Below, piece after piece: positions 42,571-51,275 of a stretch of DNA of 64,000 nt. The translations under genes and the position numbers were made by a program. Positions within the stretch are counted from its first letter, which is position 1, and each line of letters opens with the position of its first letter. Under the pieces are notes generated by a model, which did not search any database, was not told the DNA's origin, and saw nothing but the letters and a program-made list of their open reading frames with translations. Location of the stretch: positions 1-64,000 of the forward strand of contig NZ_QGNJ01000018.1 of assembly GCF_003336875.1 (NCBI RefSeq), in the 5' to 3' direction. Source of the DNA: Oleisolibacter albus. Its GTDB lineage: Bacteria; Pseudomonadota; Alphaproteobacteria; Azospirillales; Azospirillaceae.

Positions 42571-43382
42571 GCCAGCCGCCGCCGGATCAGGGCGCTGAGC
42601 CGGTCGATGCCGGTGACCAGCAGGACGACCAGGATCAGGATGGCGAAGACCCGGTCGAACTGCAGCAGATCGGTGGCCGCCTTCAACTCCTGGCCCAGAC
42701 CGCCGGCCCCGACCACGCCCAGCACCGTGCTGGCCCGCACATTGAACTCCCAGATGTAGAGCAAGGTGCTGGTCATGGCCGGCAGACGGTCCGGCAGCAC
42801 GGCGAACAGGGCGATGCGCGCCCGCCCGGCCCCGGTCATGGCGACCGCCTCCAGCGGGCCGGGATCGGCGCTTTCGATCTCCTCCGACCACAGCTTGGCG
42901 ATGCTGCCGGCCGAATGCAGCAGCACGCCCAGCATGCCGGCGAACGGCCCCAGCCCGACGGCGGCCACGAACAGCAGGGCGAAGACGAATCCATCCACCC
43001 CGCGCAGGCCATCCAGAAGCAGGCGCACGGGCTGGCGCAGCAGCGGCGACGGCGTCAGCGGCCGCGCCGCCAGGATCGAGAGCGGCAGGGCCAGCACCCC
43101 GGCGAAGGCCGTTCCCAGCGTGCCAATGGCCAGGGTCTCCCCCGCCCGCAGCAGCAGGGCATCCCACTCGCTGAAATCCGGGGGCCAGCCACGGGCGGTC
43201 CAGGCCGCCAACCGCGGCAGACCAGCCGCCAGCCGGGCCGGGCTGGCATCCACCAGCCAGAGACAGGTGCCGAGGAAACCGGCCAGCCCCAGCAGCAGCA
43301 GCCAGCCCATCGGTCCCAGGCGCCGCGACGGAAGCACGTAGCGCCCGCTGGCCGGGTCCCGATGGGGACGGGATGGAGGCAT
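42567..43382 (-). CDS. phnE: PhnE-like ABC transporter permease
   Basis: This 271-residue inner-membrane permease has about six helices. The binding-protein-dependent transport motif VAMTGAGRARIALFAVLPDRLPAMTS is followed by YIWEFNVRASTVLGVVGAGGLGQEL, typical of PhnE. It starts 3 bp after the phnD-like stop and overlaps phnC by ATGA, so the three importer genes are one transcript. Confidence 0.9.
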   Translation of the reverse strand: MPPSRPHRDPASGRYVLPSRRLGPMGWLLLLGLAGFLGTCLWLVDASPARLAAGLPRLAAWTARGWPPDFSEWDALLLRAGETLAIGTLGTAFAGVLALPLSILAARPLTPSPLLRQPVRLLLDGLRGVDGFVFALLFVAAVGLGPFAGMLGVLLHSAGSIAKLWSEEIESADPGPLEAVAMTGAGRARIALFAVLPDRLPAMTSTLLYIWEFNVRASTVLGVVGAGGLGQELKAATDLLQFDRVFAILILVVLLVTGIDRLSALIRRRLA

Positions 43383-43385
43383 TCC

Positions 43386-44234
43386 CTACTTCACCCGGCC
43401 GACGGCACGGCCCGCCGCCTCGATCATGGCGTAGCTGGCATGGTCGGCGGCGACCCAGCCGGTATAATGCGGCGGCATCAGGGTCCTGGCCTGTTCCTCC
43501 GAGATGCCGGTGGCGGCCTGCTGCAGCCCCTTGACCAGGGCCGGGTCCAGGCCCTTGCGCACGGCCAGCGCATCATTGGGCAGCGGCTCGCTGGTCCAGA
43601 CGATCTTCACCTGGTCGGGCCTGACCAGACCCTTGTCCAGCATGGCGCGGAGATTGCGGTCATAGTCGGTGGCCAGATCGACCTGGCCGTTGGCCACGGC
43701 GGTGACATTGGCGGCGTGGCTGGCGCCTTCCCGGTATTGGAAGAAGCTCTTGGGGTCGATCTTCTGCGTCATGAACCAGTGCGTCGGGATCAGCCAGCCG
43801 CTGGTGGACCCCAGATCGGCGAAGCTGATGCTGCGTCCCTTGGCATCCGCGGGCCAGTTGACAATGGGCAGGTCCGGGCGGGCCAGCATGATGGCGTGGT
43901 AGGTGGGCTTGCCGTCATACTTCACCGTGGCGATCGCCTCCGCCCCGCCCTCGGCATGGGCCAGCACATAGCCCCACGGTCCCATCCAGGCCGCATCCAC
44001 GGTGCCGCTGGACAGGGCGACGCTGATGCCGGCCCAGTCGGTGGTCACGGTCAGCTCGTAGGGCCGGCCCACGGCCTCGGCCAGATGCCTGAAGAACGGT
44101 TCGAACAGGCGGCGCGTGTCGGACGGACTGGCCTGGAACGGGGCCACGGCGAAGCGCAGCGGCTCGGCCGCCTGAACGCTCCAGGACAACAGGCCCAGCA
44201 GGGCCGTCAACAGAGTGAGAAGGCGCAGGCGCAT
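43386..44234 (-). CDS. phnD: PhnD-like periplasmic binding protein
   Basis: This 282-residue phosphate/phosphonate-type solute-binding protein has a signal peptide (residues 1-23, ending VQA-A). The PhnD family pattern follows: FAVAPFQASPSDTRRLFEPFF, TDWAGISVALSSGTVDAAWMGPWGYV, FADLGSTSGWLIPTHWFM, and VANGQVDLATDYDRNL. It captures the substrate in the periplasm for PhnEC. The actual ligand is unknown. The AAGGA upstream is somewhat distant (about 10 nt) from the ATG. The gene is divergent from a metallophosphoesterase-like gene, 132 bp away. Confidence 0.88.
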   Translation of the reverse strand: MRLRLLTLLTALLGLLSWSVQAAEPLRFAVAPFQASPSDTRRLFEPFFRHLAEAVGRPYELTVTTDWAGISVALSSGTVDAAWMGPWGYVLAHAEGGAEAIATVKYDGKPTYHAIMLARPDLPIVNWPADAKGRSISFADLGSTSGWLIPTHWFMTQKIDPKSFFQYREGASHAANVTAVANGQVDLATDYDRNLRAMLDKGLVRPDQVKIVWTSEPLPNDALAVRKGLDPALVKGLQQAATGISEEQARTLMPPHYTGWVAADHASYAMIEAAGRAVGRVK

Positions 44235-44366
44235 GGCGGAGCATTCCTTGCGGTGGAGACTGGCCGGCACTATGGGCGGGGGAAACGCACCGGCAAAAGT
44301 CACAAGGGCGTTAGCGCCGGCACAAGGGGGCATGACAAAGGAGCCGCGCCGGCCCATGGTCTGGCC

Positions 44367-45269
44367 ATGAAATCCCGTCCGCCCCCCGCCCCGATCCGGA
44401 TCGAAGGGCCGCTGCTGGTGTTCGGCGGCCCCTATTCCAACCTCCAGGCCACCCGTGCCCTGCGTGCCGAGGCGGAGCGGCTGGGTATTCCGCCGCGGCA
44501 CATCCTCTGCACCGGCGACGTGGTGGCCTATGGCGCCGATCCCGCCGCCACCGTGGCCCTGGTCCGCGACTGGGGCATCGCCGTCGTCGCCGGCAATGTG
44601 GAGGAGCAGCTGGGCCGCGGGGCCGGCGATTGCGGCTGCGGCTTCGGCAGCGGAACGGCCTGCGATCTGGCTTCGGCCCAATGGTACCGCTACGCCGATG
44701 CCCGCATCGACGACGAGGCCCGGGCCTGGATGCGGTCGCTGCCGGCCCGCCTGACGGTGGAACTCGCCGGCCTGCGTCTGGCCGTGCTGCACGGCGGAGC
44801 CACGGCCAGCAACCGCTTCCATTTCCCCTCCGCCGCCGACGCCGACCTGACGGCGGAGATCGCCCTCACCGGGGCCGATGGCGTGCTGTGCGGCCACAGC
44901 GGCCTTCCCTTCACCCGGCTGGCCGACGGCCGTTTATGGCACAATGCCGGGGTCATCGGCCTGCCGGCCGACGACGGCACGCCGCGCGTCTGGTACGGGC
45001 TGCTGACCCCGACGGCCGAGGGACTGCGCCTGGAGCACCGGGCGTTGGATTACGACTGGCGGGCGGCGCAGGCGGCCATGCAGTCCGCCGGACTGCCCCG
45101 CGGCTATGCCGCGGCGCTGGGCAGCGGCCTCTGGCCCAGCGACGATATCCTTCCGGCTGCGGAACGGTTACGGCGGGGGCAAAGGCTTGATCCGCCGGCT
45201 GTGACCGTCGTCGTTTCCGCCGGCGGAAAGGTCTGTCAAGCCGCACTGTCAATGGATGCAGCACGCTGA
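44367..45269 (+). CDS. Metallophosphoesterase-fold protein with altered metal site
   Basis: This 300-residue calcineurin-like fold protein resembles the YfcE/ApaH-type family. TGDVVAYG, GNVEEQL and a late LHGG / CGHSGLPF pair mark the usual GD, GNHE, H and GHTH blocks. The first block, normally D-x-H-x-N, reads GGPYSN: the metal-ligand Asp is Gly and the His is Tyr, and the last block has GHSG rather than GHTH. A CGCGFGSGTAC segment adds two Cys pairs. Catalysis may be altered or lost; comparison with close homologues is needed. It is 10 bp upstream of the OYE gene, probably in one operon, and divergent from phnD. Confidence 0.75.
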   Translation: MKSRPPPAPIRIEGPLLVFGGPYSNLQATRALRAEAERLGIPPRHILCTGDVVAYGADPAATVALVRDWGIAVVAGNVEEQLGRGAGDCGCGFGSGTACDLASAQWYRYADARIDDEARAWMRSLPARLTVELAGLRLAVLHGGATASNRFHFPSAADADLTAEIALTGADGVLCGHSGLPFTRLADGRLWHNAGVIGLPADDGTPRVWYGLLTPTAEGLRLEHRALDYDWRAAQAAMQSAGLPRGYAAALGSGLWPSDDILPAAERLRRGQRLDPPAVTVVVSAGGKVCQAALSMDAAR

Positions 45270-45279
45270 AGGAGGCCGC

Positions 45280-46389
45280 ATGTCCGCCCTGTTCTCCCCG
45301 CTCCGCCTTGCCGGGCAGGAACTGCCCAACCGCATCGTCATTTCCCCCATGTGCCAGTACAGCGCCGAGGAGGGACGGGCCACCGACTGGCACATGATGC
45401 ATCTGGGCATGCTGGCTACATCCGGCGCCGGGCTGGTGATGCTGGAAGCCACGGCGGTGGAACCGGAGGGCCGCATCTCCGCCGCCGATCTCGGGCTTTA
45501 TGATGACGGCACCGAAGCGGCGCTGGCACGCGTGGTCGCGGCCTGTCACCGTTATGGCAGCGCCCGCCTGGGAATCCAGATCGCCCATGCCGGCCGCAAG
45601 GCGGGCGTCGCCGCCCCCTGGCAGGGCGGGGGACCCCTGGGGCCGGAGCAGCCCTGGCGCCGGGTCGGACCATCGGCCCTGTCCTTCGCCGAGGGCTGGC
45701 CGGTGCCGGAGGCGCTGAGCGACGGGGAGATGCGGCATCTGGCCCAGGCCTTCGCCGACACGGCGGCGCGGGCCGCCCGCATCGGCCTGGACGTGGCGGA
45801 GATCCACGCCGCCCACGGCTATCTGCTGCACCAGTTCCTGTCACCCATCGCCAACCGGCGCACGGACGATCATGGCGGGCCGCTGGAGAACCGCATGCGG
45901 TTCCCGCTGCGGGTGACGGAGGCGGTGCGTGCGGCCTGGCCCAAGGACCGGCCGCTGGGCGTGCGTCTGACCGGGTCCGACTGGCTGGAGGGCGGCATCA
46001 CCGTGGAGGAGGCCGCAATCTTCGGCGAAGCGCTGCGCCAGCGCGGCGTCGATTTCCTGGATGTGACCAGTGGGGGCATCGCCCGTGCCTCCATCCCGGT
46101 GGGGCCGGGCTATCAGGTTCCCTTCGCCGCGGCGCTGCGCCAGCGCGTGGAGATCCCGGTCATGGCCGTGGGGCTGATCGTGGCGCCGGAGCAGGCGGAG
46201 CGCATCGTCGCCGACGGCCAGGCCGACCTGGTGGCGTTGGGCCGCACGGCGCTGGACGATCCGCGCTGGGCCTGGCATGCGGCACGGACGCTGGGGGCCA
46301 CGGTGGCTTACGCCCCGCAATATGAGCGGGCGGCACCACAGGTCTGGCCGGGGCACACCTATCGCTTCGGCACCGATGCCATGAACTGA
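45280..46389 (+). CDS. NADH:flavin oxidoreductase, old yellow enzyme (YqjM/NamA-like)
   Basis: This 369-residue FMN enzyme reduces activated C=C bonds using NAD(P)H. It begins with SALFSPLRLAGQELPNRIVISPMCQYSAEEG, in which Cys near residue 26 tunes the flavin in the YqjM class. Other features are the substrate-binding pair in EIHAAHGYLLHQFLSP and the phosphate-binding GLIVAPEQAERIVADGQADLVALGR. AAGGAGG lies five nt before the ATG. It is probably co-transcribed with the metallophosphoesterase-like gene, though no functional link is apparent. The substrate is unknown; roles in detoxifying enones or nitro-compounds are typical. Confidence 0.93.
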   Translation: MSALFSPLRLAGQELPNRIVISPMCQYSAEEGRATDWHMMHLGMLATSGAGLVMLEATAVEPEGRISAADLGLYDDGTEAALARVVAACHRYGSARLGIQIAHAGRKAGVAAPWQGGGPLGPEQPWRRVGPSALSFAEGWPVPEALSDGEMRHLAQAFADTAARAARIGLDVAEIHAAHGYLLHQFLSPIANRRTDDHGGPLENRMRFPLRVTEAVRAAWPKDRPLGVRLTGSDWLEGGITVEEAAIFGEALRQRGVDFLDVTSGGIARASIPVGPGYQVPFAAALRQRVEIPVMAVGLIVAPEQAERIVADGQADLVALGRTALDDPRWAWHAARTLGATVAYAPQYERAAPQVWPGHTYRFGTDAMN

Positions 46390-46425
46390 CCGTGCCGGCG
46401 GGGTGTCGAGCGTCGGCGGCGCGGG

Positions 46426-46752
46426 TCACCGCATCGGGCGGGTCCATGGGGGCAGGTCGTCGCCAGGCGCAGCGGCATCGCCGGCCGCGGGCCGCAGGAC
46501 GACGCCGGAGCCGATCCCCGGCACCTCGACAAAGACGACCCCCACCCGTTCCAGCGCGGCCTGCAGGGCCAGATGGTTGGCCCGCATCAGCGCATGCCGC
46601 CCCTGCTCGAAACTGCGGATGGTGCTGCAGCCGACACCGGACTGCCGCGCCAGATCCGCCTGGGACCAGTCGACCAGCGCCCGGGCCGCGCGGCATTGCG
46701 CAGCGGTAAGGCCGCCGGGTTGCTGGAAGGTGAAAGAAATGTCCGTTTCCAT
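46426..46752 (-). CDS. Small XRE/Cro-type transcriptional regulator
   Basis: This 108-residue protein has a helix-turn-helix in LVDWSQADLARQSGVGCSTIRSFEQGRHALM (about residues 27-57) and a short LQAALERVGVVFVEVPGIGSGVVL strand segment common in alphaproteobacterial single-domain XRE proteins. The C-terminal 25 residues are Pro/Ala/Asp-rich. It is divergent from the Kef-type antiporter gene, with inverted repeats in the 103-bp gap, so it probably represses itself and perhaps the transporter. Confidence 0.82.
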   Translation of the reverse strand: METDISFTFQQPGGLTAAQCRAARALVDWSQADLARQSGVGCSTIRSFEQGRHALMRANHLALQAALERVGVVFVEVPGIGSGVVLRPAAGDAAAPGDDLPPWTRPMR

Positions 46753-46762
46753 GGATGAAAAC

Positions 46763-46776
46763 CGTTCACATGAACG
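46763..46776. promoter_or_regulatory. Inverted repeat CGTTCA-CA-TGAACG, candidate XRE operator
   Basis: Six-bp perfect arms sit just upstream of the XRE regulator start, in the gap shared with the antiporter gene. A second, looser CCATG/CATGTGG repeat lies at 46786-46799. Autoregulation is a reasonable inference. Confidence 0.5.
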
Positions 46777-46855
46777 TCTTTAATCACCATGTCATGTGGC
46801 GATCCCTCGCCGCGGATCCACCCCCATCACCATCATTCCAGGAGGCCTCCGCCCG

Positions 46856-48670
46856 ATGCACCATTCGCCGCCCCTGATCGCCACCATCGCCATCGGTCTG
46901 GTCTTCGCCTTCGCGTTCGGCCTTGCCGCCAAACGCATCGGGCTGCCGCCGCTGGTGGGCTATCTGCTGGCGGGCGTGGCGGTTGGTCCCTACACGCCCG
47001 GCGTGGTGGCGGATTCCGATCTGGCGGCGCAGCTGTCGGAGTTCGGCGTCATCCTGCTGATGTTCGGGGTGGGCCTGCATTTCTCGGTCGGGGATCTATG
47101 GTCGGTGCGGCGCGTCGCCCTGCCCGGGGCCGTGGTACAGATCCTGGCGGCAACATTGGTGGGTGTCGGCGTGTCCGCCCTGTGGGGCTGGGACCTCAGC
47201 GCCGGGATCGTCTTCGGACTCTGCCTGTCGGTGGCCAGCACCGTGGTGCTGCTGCGGGCTCTGGAGGAGCGCGGGATGCTGGACAGCCCGGACGGCCGCA
47301 TCGCCGTGGGCTGGCTGGTGGTGGAGGATCTGGCCATGGTGCTGGCGCTGGTGCTGCTGCCCGCCCTGGCCGACGCCGGCGCCGGTGGCGATACCGGGTC
47401 CGCCATCCCGTGGGCGGAGCTGGGCTTGACCATCGGCAAGGTGGCCCTGTTCGCCGCGGTCATGCTGGTGGCCGGACGCAAGGCCGTGCCCTGGCTGCTG
47501 GCCCACGTGGCCCGCACCGGCTCGCGCGAGCTGTTCACCCTGGCGGTGCTGGCTATCGCGCTGGGCATCGCCTTCGGATCCGCCGAACTGTTCGGTGTCA
47601 GCTTCGCCCTGGGTGCCTTCTTCGCCGGCGTGGTGCTGAGCGAAAGCGACATGTCCTATCAGGCCGCCGCCGACAGCCTGCCGCTGCAGGACGCCTTCGC
47701 CGTGCTGTTCTTCGTCTCGGTCGGCATGCTGTTCGATCCCATGGTGCTGCTGCACAGCCCCTTCTCGGTGCTGGCGGCCCTGGGCATCGTCATCCTGGCC
47801 AAGTCCGCCGCGGCCTACGGGCTGGTGCGGCTGCTGGGCCACGGCCCCCGCACGGCGCTGACCATCTCCGCCAGTCTGGCCCAGATCGGTGAATTCTCCT
47901 TCATCCTGGCCGGGCTCGGCATCTCGCTGGGCATGCTGCCGGAACAGGGGCGCGATCTGGTGCTGGCCGCCGCCATCCTGTCCATCACCCTCAACCCGCT
48001 GGTCTTCACCCTGGCCGACCGGCTGGCCGTGCGGCTGGAGGGCCGCCGCTCCGACGCGGCGGCGGCCGAAGCCGCGGCCGCGACCGAACCGGTCCCCGCC
48101 AGCATCAGCGGCCATGCCGTGGTCGTCGGCCATGGCCGTGTCGGGGCCCTGGTCTGCCGCCTGCTGGCGGAGCGCGGCCGCCCCTTCGTGGTCATCGAGC
48201 TGGACCGCCGCCGGGCCGAGGATCTGCGCACCAAGGGGCTTGAGGTGGTCTGGGGCGATGCCGGTGCCCCGGATGTGCTGGAGGCCGCCGGCGTCGCCCG
48301 TGCCCGGCTGCTGGTGATGACCGCCCCCGGTGCCGCCCAGGCCCGGCGGGTGGTGGCGGCGGCCAAGGCCGCCAATCCACGGGTCGATACGGTGGTCCGC
48401 GCCCAGGGCGAAGGCGAAATGGCCTGGCTGGAGCGCCACGGTGTCGGCATGGCCGCCACCGGCGAGCGCGAGTTGTCGCTGGCCATGTCCGGCTATGCGC
48501 TGGTGCGGCTGGGCGTGCCCGAGGCCGAGGTACGGGCCATCATCCAGCGGCTGCGCGGCGAATTGCGCGTCGGCGCCGGCCTGGACGGGGCCGGCGCCCC
48601 GACCCGGGCGCCGGAACTGCGGCCACACCGGGACGGAGAGGCCGTGGACGCCGGAATCGGCAAGGGATGA
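46856..48670 (+). CDS. Kef/YbaL-type cation:proton antiporter with TrkA-N domain
   Basis: This 604-residue CPA2 antiporter has about twelve to thirteen helices in residues 1-400 (RIGLPPLVGYLLAGVAVGPYTPG; GVGLHFSVGDL; LAQIGEFSFILAGLG). A cytoplasmic TrkA-N Rossmann domain follows (GHAVVVGHGRVGALVCRLLAERG, from about residue 430) that binds nucleotide. The layout matches YbaL/KefB, which exchange K+ or Na+ for protons. No KefF/KefG partner is seen. I start at ATG 46856, with GGAGG 10 nt upstream. It is divergent from the XRE regulator and ends against the microcompartment response-regulator gene. Confidence 0.92.
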   Translation: MHHSPPLIATIAIGLVFAFAFGLAAKRIGLPPLVGYLLAGVAVGPYTPGVVADSDLAAQLSEFGVILLMFGVGLHFSVGDLWSVRRVALPGAVVQILAATLVGVGVSALWGWDLSAGIVFGLCLSVASTVVLLRALEERGMLDSPDGRIAVGWLVVEDLAMVLALVLLPALADAGAGGDTGSAIPWAELGLTIGKVALFAAVMLVAGRKAVPWLLAHVARTGSRELFTLAVLAIALGIAFGSAELFGVSFALGAFFAGVVLSESDMSYQAAADSLPLQDAFAVLFFVSVGMLFDPMVLLHSPFSVLAALGIVILAKSAAAYGLVRLLGHGPRTALTISASLAQIGEFSFILAGLGISLGMLPEQGRDLVLAAAILSITLNPLVFTLADRLAVRLEGRRSDAAAAEAAAATEPVPASISGHAVVVGHGRVGALVCRLLAERGRPFVVIELDRRRAEDLRTKGLEVVWGDAGAPDVLEAAGVARARLLVMTAPGAAQARRVVAAAKAANPRVDTVVRAQGEGEMAWLERHGVGMAATGERELSLAMSGYALVRLGVPEAEVRAIIQRLRGELRVGAGLDGAGAPTRAPELRPHRDGEAVDAGIGKG

Positions 48671-48676
48671 GCAGAG

Positions 48677-48698
48677 CCGCCGCCCGCAAGCGCGGCGG
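48677..48698. terminator. Hairpin between convergent antiporter and response-regulator genes
   Basis: CCGCCGC (48677-48683) pairs with GCGGCGG (48692-48698) around an 8-nt loop. It is in the 36-bp gap between convergent stops, and is a possible bidirectional terminator. Confidence 0.5.
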
Positions 48699-48706
48699 AC
48701 ACTCGC

Positions 48707-49741
48707 TCAGGCCGACTGGCGGCGGTATTCCGCCGGCGAGACGCCGACCTCCTTCTTGAACGATTTACAGAAATAATTGACGTCGTTGTAGGACAGCTCC
48801 GCCGCGATGGCGGTGATGGAGCGGTCGGTCTCGCGCAGCATTTCCTTGGCGATCTCGATGCGGCGGCCGGTGAGATAAGTGACGAAGTTGATGTTCAGCG
48901 CCTTCTTGAACATGCGGCTGAGATAGGAGGGGCTGATATCCGCATATTCGGCCGCATCCTCCAGCGTCACGCGGCGCATCATGTTGCGCTCGATATAGTC
49001 GAGCACCTTCTTCACCGTGGTGGAACTGCCGCCGAAGCGCTCACCGTCCCGATCGAACAGCAGATCGACCAGACCGAGGAAGACATCCAGCACCACCTTG
49101 GCACTCTGGTCGTCGGCCGGCAGCGATTGCAGCCCCATGATCTGACGGCTGAGCCCGTCCGGGATGGTCAGCCCCTTCTCCCGTACCAGACCGACCACGG
49201 CGGAGGAGAAGCCCAGCAGCAGGCTGCGCGGGTCCTCCCCCTGCTGCGTCCCCTGCTGGGCATAGATCCATTCCACATGCCGGCGCACCAGGGCGATGCT
49301 GTCCTGATAGGCGTTCTGGCCCAAAAGCTCGGCCAGCCGCTCGGCCAGGACCCGGCAGTGCCGGGCCGTGCCCAACTGCAGGATGCAGGACTGGATGGTC
49401 GCCACCAGGGCCGGCGTGCGGATCGGCTTCAGCAGATACTCGTCCACCTTCAGCTGAATGGCCGTGTGGGTCATCTCGAAGAAATCGTAGGCCGTGGTGA
49501 TGATGACCTTGGTGTCGGCGCGCTTGCGGCGGAGATGACGCACCACCTCCAGCCCGCTCATCAGCGGGATGTTGATGTCCACCAGCATGATGTCGATCTC
49601 ATGCTGATCGATCAGCTGAACCGCCTCCAGCCCGGTCCGCGCCTCCCCCAGGATGCGGATGCCATCCACATGCTCGGTCAGGATGGTCCGGAGCGCCTGG
49701 CGTTCCAGTTCCTCGTCCTCGACGATCACCACGCCGTACAT
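48707..49741 (-). CDS. AraC-type response regulator of the microcompartment locus
   Basis: This 344-residue protein has a receiver domain (IVEDEELERQALRTIL; phospho-Asp in IDIMLVDINIPLMSGLE; Lys in YLLKPI), a central linker domain (about 130-235) and a C-terminal AraC HTH pair (VTLEDAAEYADISPSYLSRMFKKALNINFVTYLTGRRIEIAKEML ... AAELSYNDVNYFCKSFKKEVGVSPAEYRR). The layout is YesN-like. GGAGGA lies five nt before the chosen ATG, and the longer frame is noise. It follows the PocR-domain kinase by 19 bp and should activate the microcompartment operon when phosphorylated. It is the last gene before the antiporter. Confidence 0.92.
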   Translation of the reverse strand: MYGVVIVEDEELERQALRTILTEHVDGIRILGEARTGLEAVQLIDQHEIDIMLVDINIPLMSGLEVVRHLRRKRADTKVIITTAYDFFEMTHTAIQLKVDEYLLKPIRTPALVATIQSCILQLGTARHCRVLAERLAELLGQNAYQDSIALVRRHVEWIYAQQGTQQGEDPRSLLLGFSSAVVGLVREKGLTIPDGLSRQIMGLQSLPADDQSAKVVLDVFLGLVDLLFDRDGERFGGSSTTVKKVLDYIERNMMRRVTLEDAAEYADISPSYLSRMFKKALNINFVTYLTGRRIEIAKEMLRETDRSITAIAAELSYNDVNYFCKSFKKEVGVSPAEYRRQSA

Positions 49742-49760
49742 CAGTTCCTCCGGCCCCGGT

Positions 49761-51005
49761 TCACCCGTTGCAGGGGTCATACTGCAGCGGGAAGCGCATG
49801 CGCACGCGCGTACCACCACCCGGGATATGGGGGCTTTCGATCTGGAGTCCGTATGCGTCACCGAAGAAGTGGCGCAGACGGCTGTCGACATTGTGCAGGC
49901 CGATGCTGGTGCGGCCATGCTGGTCGGCGGTGCCGGCCAATGCCGTGCGCACGGTTTCCGCATCGACACCGTCGCCGTTGTCCAGTACCTCCAGGATCAG
50001 GTCGCGCCCGTCGTCCCGCGCGGTGATCCGGATCTCGCCACCGGCTTCCCGCGGCTCGATGGCATAGTTGATGCTGTTCTCCACAATGGGCTGCAACACC
50101 ATGAAGGGGCAGAGCACATAATCGTAGCGGCGGTCCACATCGAGGGCGAAAGTGAAGCGGTCGCCCATGCGGATCTTCTGGATGTTCAGATAGTTGCGCA
50201 CATGCTCCATCTCGTTCTGGAAGGGCACGATCTGCGACCGGCTCTTCTTCAGGATGTAGCGCATCATGTCGGAGAAGGCGTAGAGGATCTCCTCGGTCTG
50301 GTGGGCCCGTTCCTTCAATGCCAGCCGGCCGATGGTGTTCAGCACATTGAACAGGAAGTGGGGATTGACCTGATAGGCCAGCGCCTGCAGCTGCGCCTCA
50401 CGCAGCGACTTCTCCAGCTCAAGCCGGCGCTTGGATTCCTCCATCACCCGCAGATCCTGGGCGCTGCGCTCCTGGCTCTCGGCGTTGGAATAGCTCTCCT
50501 CCACCAGATAGGCCGCCATGTGGAACAGGGCATAGGCCGCCGAACGCAGCTTCTGATAGGGTATCTCCTGGACCTTCTCGCGCAGGGCGCGCAGATGCGG
50601 GTCCTGCTTCCAGCTGTCGTCCGGCGGACTGATGAAGGCCAGCGGCAGATCACGCCCCTCGCGCAGCAGCACCTGGCCGGAGATCACCGCCCCCAGATAC
50701 TGGTCGCGGACGATGATCGGCGCGGCGAAGTCCACCAGGCCGGAATGACACTGGTAGATGCTGGGCTCGCCCGTCAGCAGGGCCCGGCGCCCGCCATCAT
50801 CATCGCAGCGGAAGCAGAGATCGCGACGGTCTGCCGAGGTCCGGATGGCGTGGCAGAAGGCGGAAAAATTGCTGGGTGTTGTCAGCGGCGTGCCATGGTC
50901 GTCGACAATGATCATGGCGATGCCGGTGGCGCCGCTGAAATTGTCCTGGACCTTCTGCAGCATCTCGACGCTGATCAGATCCTGGAGACGCAAAGACTGA
51001 CCCAT
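49761..51005 (-). CDS. PocR-domain sensor histidine kinase (LytS/YesM type)
   Basis: This 414-residue soluble kinase has an N-terminal PocR ligand-binding domain (residues about 8-165: DLISVEMLQKVQDNFSGATGIAMIIVD, with Cys in SAFCHAIRTS, DLCFRCDDDGG and YQCHSGLVDFAAPI). A coiled coil follows, then a His_kinase box with QVNPHFLFNVLNTIGRLA and an HATPase with ENSINYAIEP and NGDGV. In Salmonella PocR this domain senses 1,2-propanediol; here the same role is inferred. The three-Cys arrangement could bind a metal or Fe-S cluster. I start at the ATG at 51005 (GGGGA upstream); 51098 is an alternative. Paired with the AraC-type regulator 19 bp downstream. Confidence 0.9.
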   Translation of the reverse strand: MGQSLRLQDLISVEMLQKVQDNFSGATGIAMIIVDDHGTPLTTPSNFSAFCHAIRTSADRRDLCFRCDDDGGRRALLTGEPSIYQCHSGLVDFAAPIIVRDQYLGAVISGQVLLREGRDLPLAFISPPDDSWKQDPHLRALREKVQEIPYQKLRSAAYALFHMAAYLVEESYSNAESQERSAQDLRVMEESKRRLELEKSLREAQLQALAYQVNPHFLFNVLNTIGRLALKERAHQTEEILYAFSDMMRYILKKSRSQIVPFQNEMEHVRNYLNIQKIRMGDRFTFALDVDRRYDYVLCPFMVLQPIVENSINYAIEPREAGGEIRITARDDGRDLILEVLDNGDGVDAETVRTALAGTADQHGRTSIGLHNVDSRLRHFFGDAYGLQIESPHIPGGGTRVRMRFPLQYDPCNG

Positions 51006-51163
51006 GCCGAATCCCCAACTGGCATGGCCGCCCGCGGCCCCCGGGGTGATCCCGTGCAAAGGGCGCGCCGCGCGTCCACGCGATTCGTGCGCTCCCATTG
51101 AAATCCCTCGTTCTCCCTGCCGAAATGCCCATAGGCCGCCATCCGGCGGATTATGGTCCGGTT

Positions 51164-51184
51164 GGGATCGGAGCCTCCGATCCC
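51164..51184. promoter_or_regulatory. Inverted repeat GGGATCGGA-GCC-TCCGATCCC
   Basis: Perfect 9-bp arms with a 3-nt loop lie about 160 bp upstream of the kinase start. It could be a leader hairpin (attenuator) or a protein-binding site. Confidence 0.5.
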
Positions 51185-51259
51185 ACCGCATACGGACAAG
51201 GGAAAGACTTGCCGCACTGCCGCACTTGACCGATCGATGTCGGCGGTTTCCGTCCCGAA

Positions 51260-51275
51260 GGTATCAATGGATACC
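51260..51275. promoter_or_regulatory. Inverted repeat GGTATC-AATG-GATACC
   Basis: Six-bp perfect arms with a 4-bp spacer lie about 255 bp upstream of the kinase gene, in a less G/C-rich stretch. The symmetry and low stem stability favour a regulator-binding site. Confidence 0.45.
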
